Below are positions 1 to 7,841 of a DNA stretch of 7,841 bases, piece after piece. Numbering within the stretch: the stretch's first letter is position 1; each line of letters begins with the position of its first letter. Origin of the DNA: Comamonadaceae bacterium (GTDB lineage: Bacteria > Pseudomonadota > Gammaproteobacteria > Burkholderiales > Burkholderiaceae_C); contig CANGCZ010000066.1 of the NCBI GenBank assembly GCA_947452325.1, positions 1 through 7,841 on the forward strand, in the 5' to 3' direction. A program made the position numbers and the translations under genes. The notes beneath the pieces were generated by a model. It was not told the origin of the DNA. It ran no database searches and saw only the letters and a program-made list of their open reading frames with translations.

Positions 1-2
1 AA

Positions 3-692
3 AAAATCCTCAACGAATTACCGGCCAGCGAAGCCGGCCCTACGCTGGCTGACCATGGCGCGGGCAAGTCGTATTTGGGTTTCATCATTTACGACTTGTT
101 TTTCAAGGCCTTGGGTAGCGGCCATATTTACGGCATTGAAACCCGCAGCGAGTTAGTCGCTGCGTCCACTGCGCTGGCGCAGCGCCTGGGTTTTGAGCGC
201 ATGCAGTTTCTCAATCTCAGTGTGGCCGAGTCGGCGCACAGCCAAGCCTTGCCCGCGCAGATCGATGTGGTGACCGCGCTGCACGCTTGTGACACCGCTA
301 CCGATGACGCCATCGCCTTTGGTTTGCAAAAGCAGGCCAAGCACATGGTCTTGGTGCCGTGTTGTCAGGCCGAGTTGGCGCGTGTGTTGAATAAAAACAA
401 GGCGCTGAATTTACAGCGCACGCCGCTGGCCGAGTTGTGGAGGCACCCGCTGCACACGCGCGAGATGGGCAGCCAACTGACCAATGTGTTGCGCTGTTTG
501 TATTTAGAAGCGAATGGCTACCAAGTGACGGTGACCGAGTTGGTCGGCTGGGAGCACAGCATGAAAAACGAATTGATATTGGCGAAATTCACCGGGCAAC
601 GTAAGCAGGCTTCGGCTGAGCGTTTGAATGTGTTGTTGCAGGAATTCGGGCTGGAAGAAATGGGAAATTGGGGTCAGGTTTCAATTCACTAA
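3..692 (+). CDS. SAM-dependent class I methyltransferase, 5'-truncated by window edge
   Basis: Only the C-terminal 229 residues are visible; the frame is open from base 3, so the true start lies upstream of the window. The motif DHGAGKSYLGF (bases 51-83) is a glycine-rich AdoMet-binding motif I. It is followed by GIETRSELV, where the acidic residue would contact the AdoMet ribose, and by DVVTALHACDTATDDAI, which resembles motif IV of Rossmann-fold methyltransferases. A later VPCCQAEL stretch resembles the active-site region of the Methyltransf_32 (METTL25/RRNAD1-like) group. The substrate cannot be told from the sequence; RNA or protein are possible. The likely cellular location is cytoplasmic. 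The ATG/TTG codons inside the window are not real starts because motif I precedes them. The last codons (GQVSIH) come from a copy of the RAYT-associated repeat at 666-686, so the C-terminus may have been remodelled. The stop (690-692) directly abuts the stop of the convergent thioredoxin gene. Confidence is high for the fold and low for the substrate. Confidence 0.8.
   Translation, partial: KILNELPASEAGPTLADHGAGKSYLGFIIYDLFFKALGSGHIYGIETRSELVAASTALAQRLGFERMQFLNLSVAESAHSQALPAQIDVVTALHACDTATDDAIAFGLQKQAKHMVLVPCCQAELARVLNKNKALNLQRTPLAELWRHPLHTREMGSQLTNVLRCLYLEANGYQVTVTELVGWEHSMKNELILAKFTGQRKQASAERLNVLLQEFGLEEMGNWGQVSIH
666..686. repeat. Left inverted copy of RAYT-associated 21-bp repeat
   Basis: This 21-base segment, read as its reverse complement, matches 1868-1888 at 20 of 21 positions; the one difference is at 681 against 1873. 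The conserved core on this strand is GGGGTCAGGTT. It is bounded by AATTG and CAATT, so it can form a short 5-bp stem extended only by G-T wobbles, weaker than the right copy. It overlaps the end of the methyltransferase reading frame and lies 7 bases before the thioredoxin stop. I infer a REP-like element linked to the transposase at 1128-1820. Confidence 0.65.
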
Positions 693-1064
693 TTACGCCA
701 ACCGCATCAACGCTGGTGTGATGCTTTGCCAGACGGCCTCATTGACCAATGGAAAATCCCCGGCCAATGCCGCCTGACACATGCGCTGCAAAGTCTCAGC
801 GTGCGGCAACACCGTGCCCGCAAACCTGGCCCGGCCTTGGGCGTCGGCAATCAATAGCGTCGGAAAATTTTCAATATCGAGATCGCCAAGCAAGTCATCT
901 TGTGTCTCGATATCCACCCACACAAACCGTGCTTGGGGCAATTGCAACGCCAATTGATCGAAGATGGGTTGGTATTCACGACAAGTACCACACCATTGCG
1001 CGCACAGGCAAAACACATGCATGGCATGGCTTTCTGCGGGCGGGGACAACGGCGGCTTGTTCAT
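693..1064 (-). CDS. Small thioredoxin-like protein (CGTC active site)
   Basis: The predicted product is 123 aa with a thioredoxin fold. The redox motif WCGTC places the two catalytic cysteines at residues 25 and 28. The middle residues are Gly-Thr, not the Gly-Pro of classical thioredoxin 1, which usually shifts redox potential. The cis-proline expected opposite the active site is in FPTLL (Pro68), and VWVDIE fits the central beta strand. There is no signal peptide, so it is probably a cytoplasmic thiol-disulfide oxidoreductase; the partner proteins are unknown. The start at 1064 (MNKPP...) is a choice: an in-frame ATG at 1121 would add 19 residues that are poor for the family and run up to the RAYT start, and ATG at 1022 (MHVFCLC) would still leave an intact core. 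None of the three has a convincing Shine-Dalgarno. The gene is convergent with the upstream methyltransferase (stops abut) and divergent from the RAYT, with 63 bases between the two starts. Confidence 0.8.
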   Translation of the reverse strand: MNKPPLSPPAESHAMHVFCLCAQWCGTCREYQPIFDQLALQLPQARFVWVDIETQDDLLGDLDIENFPTLLIADAQGRARFAGTVLPHAETLQRMCQAALAGDFPLVNEAVWQSITPALMRLA

Positions 1065-1127
1065 GTATCGAATGATAACGGTGCACCCCTTTACCAACAG
1101 TTGCATGGCTGGCATTACCATCGCCGC

Positions 1128-1820
1128 ATGGCTCGTATGCCCCGTCTCTCATTGCCCGGTTACCCGCATCACGTGATATTGCGTGGAAATAACCGCCAGT
1201 TGATCTTCAAAGACAACAACGACCGTCAAACCTTGCTCGAGTTGCTGGTCGGGCATTGCCAAAATCAGCAGGTCGATTTGCATGCCTTTGTGCTGATGGA
1301 CAACCACTTGCATTTGTTGGTGACGCCGCAGGCCGACATGGCTTTGTCAAGAATGATGCAACACCTGGGCCGCGACTATGTGCGCTATTTCAATACAAAA
1401 CACACCCGCACCGGTACTTTGTGGGAAGGGCGGTTTCGCAGTTCGCTGATACAAACCGAGCGCTATCTTTTGGCCTGCATGGTTTACATGGACCTCAACC
1501 CGGTCCGTGCCGGTATGGTGGCTCAGGCCTTGGATCACGCTTGGTCCAGTCACGCGCATTACGTTGGGGCGCGCCAAGACAACTGGCTGGTGGCCCACGA
1601 TGTGTACTGGGCGCTGGGCAATACGCCGTTCGCCAGGGAAAAAGCGTATGCCGAGTTGGTTCAATCCGGCATTGAAGAAAACAAGAAGCAAGCGCTCACA
1701 TCATCGGTCATGGGTGGCTGGGCCTTGGGCGAGGACACGTTCACCCAAAACCTGCAACCTTTGTCAAAAAGACGGGTCAGTAAGAGCAAAGCTGGCAGGC
1801 CTTTCAAAACCAGCGAGTAA
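1128..1820 (+). CDS. REP-associated tyrosine transposase (RAYT, TnpA_REP, Y1/HUH family)
   Basis: This is a single-domain 230-aa protein of the IS200/IS605-like Y1 transposase superfamily. These enzymes nick single-stranded DNA and form a 5'-phosphotyrosine link. The start MARMPRLSLPGYPHHVILRG matches the usual N-terminus of this family, which favours ATG 1128 over ATG 1137 and over the upstream extension that is antisense to the thioredoxin gene. The metal-binding HUH motif is His60-Leu-His62 within MDNHLHLLVTP. Further family blocks follow: RTGTLWEGRFRSS (residues 94-106) and VYMDLNPVRAGM (119-130), where Tyr120 is the likely nucleophile by alignment with the E. coli protein. The C-terminus has the basic KAGRP block often seen in RAYTs. 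The length is normal and no key residue is missing, so the gene looks intact. RAYTs are usually single-copy domesticated enzymes that spread short REP hairpins rather than themselves. The repeats at 666-686, 1826-1843 and 1864-1892 are candidate substrates. No clear ribosome binding site precedes the start. Confidence 0.9.
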   Translation: MARMPRLSLPGYPHHVILRGNNRQLIFKDNNDRQTLLELLVGHCQNQQVDLHAFVLMDNHLHLLVTPQADMALSRMMQHLGRDYVRYFNTKHTRTGTLWEGRFRSSLIQTERYLLACMVYMDLNPVRAGMVAQALDHAWSSHAHYVGARQDNWLVAHDVYWALGNTPFAREKAYAELVQSGIEENKKQALTSSVMGGWALGEDTFTQNLQPLSKRRVSKSKAGRPFKTSE

Positions 1821-1825
1821 AGTAG

Positions 1826-1843
1826 ACCTGTCCCTAATTAATT
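1826..1843. repeat. Degenerate direct copy of RAYT-associated repeat, preceded by GTAG
   Basis: ACCTGTCCCTAATTAATT here matches 1875-1892 at 16 of 18 positions in the same orientation, 49 bases apart. It begins 5 bases after the RAYT stop codon. GTAG at 1822-1825 stands directly before it; E. coli TnpA_REP recognises a GTAG tetranucleotide at the foot of its REP hairpin, so this may be the guide sequence, although the four-base match could be chance. This copy lacks a good stem of its own, but its AATTAATT could pair with the same palindrome at 1864-1871. Confidence 0.5.
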
Positions 1844-1863
1844 ACTTGAATAAAATTATCAAC

Positions 1864-1892
1864 AATTAATTGGAACCTGACCCCAATTAATT
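1864..1892. repeat. REP-like hairpin downstream of RAYT (10-bp stem, 9-nt loop)
   Basis: The arms AATTAATTGG (1864-1873) and CCAATTAATT (1883-1892) are perfectly complementary and enclose the loop AACCTGACC (1874-1882). The inner 21 bases are the inverted partner of 666-686. Only two of ten stem pairs are G-C, so it makes a poor intrinsic terminator even though TTTG TTT follows. A single-stranded hairpin is the kind of structure that HUH transposases bind. It also lies just upstream of the candidate gltB promoter. Confidence 0.7.
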
Positions 1893-1895
1893 TGT

Positions 1896-1924
1896 TTGGA
1901 AAACCCTTAGCGGTAGTCTATGCT
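1896..1924 (+). promoter_or_regulatory. Candidate sigma70-type promoter for gltB
   Basis: TTGGAA (1896-1901) and TATGCT (1919-1924) each match the sigma70 consensus at 4 of 6 positions and are separated by an ideal 17 bases. Transcription would start near 1931, about 30 bases before the gltB start. This is the best match I found by eye between the RAYT and gltB. The evidence is weak and a promoter of another type could be missed. A regulator site was not recognised. Confidence 0.25.
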
Positions 1925-1947
1925 TACGTCCATTGCATGATTTACAC

Positions 1948-1953
1948 AGAGGA
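1948..1953 (+). promoter_or_regulatory. Ribosome binding site deciding the gltB start
   Basis: AGAGGA lies 7 bases before ATG 1961. The other in-frame candidates (TTG 1892, ATG 1937) have no comparable purine-rich site, so this site fixes the start at 1961. Confidence 0.6.
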
Positions 1954-1960
1954 TGGCGAA

Positions 1961-6655
<4,695 letters not shown>

Positions 6656-6658
6656 TAA

Positions 6659-6931
6659 ATGACACTGCTGTTTTCTTCACATGCATTAAAGCGCATGTTT
6701 CAACGTGGTATCAGTACGGATGCAGTTCGTACAGTGTTGGACAATGCGCAGGTTATTGCTGAGTACGCAGATGACAAACCTTATGCAAGTGCCTTGTATT
6801 TCGCTTTGGTCCAGCAAAAGCCGCTGCACGTTTTGGTCGCAAAAACAAGTGAGGGCGACACGAACATCATCACGGTTTACCAGCCTGATCCTGCGTTGTG
6901 GACACCGGATTTTTTAAGGAGAAAACCATGA
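6659..6931 (+). CDS. DUF4258 protein, putative toxin of a type II toxin-antitoxin pair
   Basis: The predicted product is 90 aa. The sequence follows the DUF4258 pattern: an N-terminal helix with SSHALKRMFQRGIS, then VRTVLDNAQVIAEYADDKPY, a strand with KPLHVLVAK (residues about 54-62) and a terminal block IITVYQPDP followed by W and a basic end. The conserved His13, Arg17 and Arg21 region and the PLHVLVA block are what I used to recognise it. Members are commonly paired with YgiT-type zinc-finger proteins, as here, and toxin-first order resembles mqsRA. An RNase activity is an inference from that parallel and is not shown by the sequence. The start ATG lies 3 bases after the gltB stop (TGA TAA ATG) with no convincing ribosome binding site, suggesting translational coupling to gltB. 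The stop overlaps the next gene's start as ATGA. GC is lower than in gltB. There is no signal peptide or membrane segment. Confidence 0.8.
   Translation: MTLLFSSHALKRMFQRGISTDAVRTVLDNAQVIAEYADDKPYASALYFALVQQKPLHVLVAKTSEGDTNIITVYQPDPALWTPDFLRRKP
6916..6921 (+). promoter_or_regulatory. Strong ribosome binding site of the putative antitoxin
   Basis: AAGGAG lies 6 bases before ATG 6928, inside the end of the DUF4258 gene. The toxin gene upstream has no such site. Better initiation on the second gene would favour antitoxin excess, as is usual for toxin-antitoxin operons. Confidence 0.7.
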
Positions 6932-7155
6932 AGTGTGTGATTTGCAAACACGGCGAAACCGAGTTATCAACCACCACATTGACGCTGGAACGCAGTGGAA
7001 CAGTGGTGGCTTTCAAAGAAGTGCCTGCACAAGTCTGCACCAATTGCGGAGAGGCTTATGTAGCGGATGAGATCAGTATGAAATTGCTTGCCATGGCAGA
7101 GCAATCTGTACGTGATGGGATTGAAATTGGTGTTCGCAAATACGCACCCGTTTAA
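6928..7155 (+). CDS. YgiT-type (MqsA N-terminal-like) zinc-finger protein, putative antitoxin
   Basis: The predicted product is 75 aa. Two CxxC pairs, Cys3/Cys6 (CVIC) and Cys37/Cys40 (CTNC followed by Gly-Glu), would bind one zinc ion as in the N-terminal half of MqsA. The remainder, from about residue 46, is a helix rich in charged residues ending VRDGIEIGVRKYAPV, typical of the short YgiT family. Unlike E. coli MqsA (about 131 aa) it has no C-terminal helix-turn-helix, so it probably cannot autorepress its operon through that domain. That fits a cassette that borrows the gltB promoter. Its probable role is to bind and neutralise the DUF4258 protein encoded directly upstream, with which it overlaps by 4 bases. 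It ends 26 bases before gltD, and that gap shows no terminator or obvious promoter. The zinc-finger family call is firm; antitoxin function is inferred from pairing. Confidence 0.8.
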   Translation: MKCVICKHGETELSTTTLTLERSGTVVAFKEVPAQVCTNCGEAYVADEISMKLLAMAEQSVRDGIEIGVRKYAPV

Positions 7156-7181
7156 ATAGAGACTAAGAACAGGATCAGGTC

Positions 7182-7841
7182 ATGGGAAAAATCACTGGCT
7201 TCATGGAATTTGAGCGCGTCGAAGAGGGCTACAAGCCCGTGCCGGAGCGGCTCAAACATTACAAAGAATTCGTCATCGGCTTAAGCCCCGAGCAAGCGAA
7301 AACCCAAAGCGCACGTTGCATGGACTGCGGCACACCGTTTTGCAACAGCGGTTGCCCGGTCAACAACATCATTCCCGACTTCAACGATTTGGTATTCAAC
7401 AACGACTGGCAAAACGCCTTGACGGTTTTGCACAGCACCAACAACTTCCCCGAGTTCACCGGCCGTATTTGCCCCGCACCTTGCGAAGCCGCCTGCACTT
7501 TGAACGTGAACGATGACGCGGTCGGTATCAAGTCGATCGAGCACGCCATCATCGACCGCGGATGGGCAGAAGGCTGGGTCAAACCTTTGCCGCCATCCAA
7601 GAAGACCGGCAAAAAAGTCGCGGTCGTCGGCTCCGGTCCGGCGGGCATGGCGGCTGCACAGCAACTCGCGCGCGCCGGTCACGCCGTCACCGTGTTTGAA
7701 AAGAACGACCGTGTCGGCGGTTTGCTGCGCTATGGCATTCCTGACTTCAAAATGGAAAAAACCCACATCGACCGCCGTGTCGAGCAAATGCACGCCGAAG
7801 GCGTGGTGTTCAAAACCGGTGTTCGGGTCGGTGCCTGGCCC
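7182..7841 (+). CDS. gltD: Glutamate synthase small subunit, 3'-truncated by window edge
   Basis: The first 220 codons are present and the frame is open to the last base. GltD oxidises NADPH on FAD and passes electrons through two 4Fe-4S clusters to GltB. The cysteine-rich N-terminal domain shows Cys46, Cys49, Cys54, Cys58 (CMDCGTPFCNSGCP) and Cys97, Cys101, Cys105 (ICPAPCEAAC), the usual cluster ligands. VAVVGSGPAGMAAA has the dinucleotide-binding Gly150, Gly152 and Gly155 of the FAD Rossmann fold, followed by VFEKNDRVGGLLRYGIPDFKM, the signature of this oxidoreductase family (also in dihydropyrimidine dehydrogenase). AGGA (7171-7174) lies 7 bases before the ATG. The start MGKITGFMEFER is the common GltD N-terminus. 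The gene is normally directly after gltB; here a 0.5-kb toxin-antitoxin-like cassette separates them. The NADPH-binding domain lies beyond the window. Confidence 0.96.
   Translation, partial: MGKITGFMEFERVEEGYKPVPERLKHYKEFVIGLSPEQAKTQSARCMDCGTPFCNSGCPVNNIIPDFNDLVFNNDWQNALTVLHSTNNFPEFTGRICPAPCEAACTLNVNDDAVGIKSIEHAIIDRGWAEGWVKPLPPSKKTGKKVAVVGSGPAGMAAAQQLARAGHAVTVFEKNDRVGGLLRYGIPDFKMEKTHIDRRVEQMHAEGVVFKTGVRVGAWP

Noticed and set aside
900..1127. N-terminal extension of the RAYT reading frame
   Set aside because: It is antisense to the conserved core of the thioredoxin gene, and RAYTs begin at the MARxPRL block found at 1128.
1864..1897. Intrinsic terminator of the RAYT gene
   Set aside because: The stem is almost all A-T with two G-C pairs and the following T-run is interrupted by G, so a REP-like role explains it better.
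1892..1960. Longer gltB start at TTG 1892 or ATG 1937
   Set aside because: Neither has a ribosome binding site, TTG 1892 lies at the end of the RAYT hairpin, and AGAGGA is well placed for ATG 1961. The 41-residue propeptide from 1892 would be closer to the E. coli length, so this is not fully excluded.
7171..7181. Another copy of the GGTCAGGT repeat core before gltD (GATCAGGT)
   Set aside because: Only a short imperfect core matches, with no flanking AATT arms; this is the ribosome binding region of gltD.

Overview
The window looks like a chromosomal segment of a betaproteobacterium, probably order Burkholderiales and possibly Comamonadaceae. This rests on the style of the GltB/GltD proteins, a GC content near 60% in the housekeeping genes, and a Burkholderiales-like small thioredoxin. 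The taxonomic placement is recalled from family appearance, not from a search.

Left part (1-1893). The window opens inside a SAM-dependent methyltransferase gene (+ strand) whose stop codon abuts the stop of a convergent small thioredoxin-like gene (- strand, CGTC active site). A REP-associated tyrosine transposase (RAYT, HUH/Y1 superfamily) lies divergently from the thioredoxin gene. Two inverted copies of a 21-bp motif, matching at 20 of 21 positions, bracket the thioredoxin-RAYT pair. One copy forms the last codons of the methyltransferase. The other sits just after the RAYT as a perfect 10-bp AT-rich stem with a 9-nt loop. A degenerate third copy, preceded by GTAG, lies immediately downstream of the RAYT stop. 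These are probably the REP-like substrates of the RAYT.

Right part (1894-7841). A weak candidate promoter and a good ribosome binding site precede gltB, which encodes the full-length large subunit of NADPH-dependent glutamate synthase (1564 aa). gltD, the small subunit, begins at 7182 and runs off the right edge. Between the two subunit genes sits a compact two-gene cassette. It encodes a DUF4258 protein (putative toxin) starting 3 nt after the gltB stop, and a YgiT/MqsA-type zinc-finger protein (putative antitoxin) joined to it by an ATGA overlap. The antitoxin stop is 26 nt before gltD. The cassette has clearly lower GC (about 47% by hand count) than the flanking glt genes (about 60%).

How the genes fit together: GltB releases ammonia from glutamine and transfers it to 2-oxoglutarate, while GltD supplies electrons from NADPH. 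The putative toxin-antitoxin pair appears to have been inserted in frame with the operon's transcription, so its expression would follow nitrogen assimilation. This nested arrangement and the RAYT with its flanking repeats are the two points most worth a second look. I saw no rRNA, tRNA, CRISPR array or phage genes, and no stretch over 300 bases lacks a gene.
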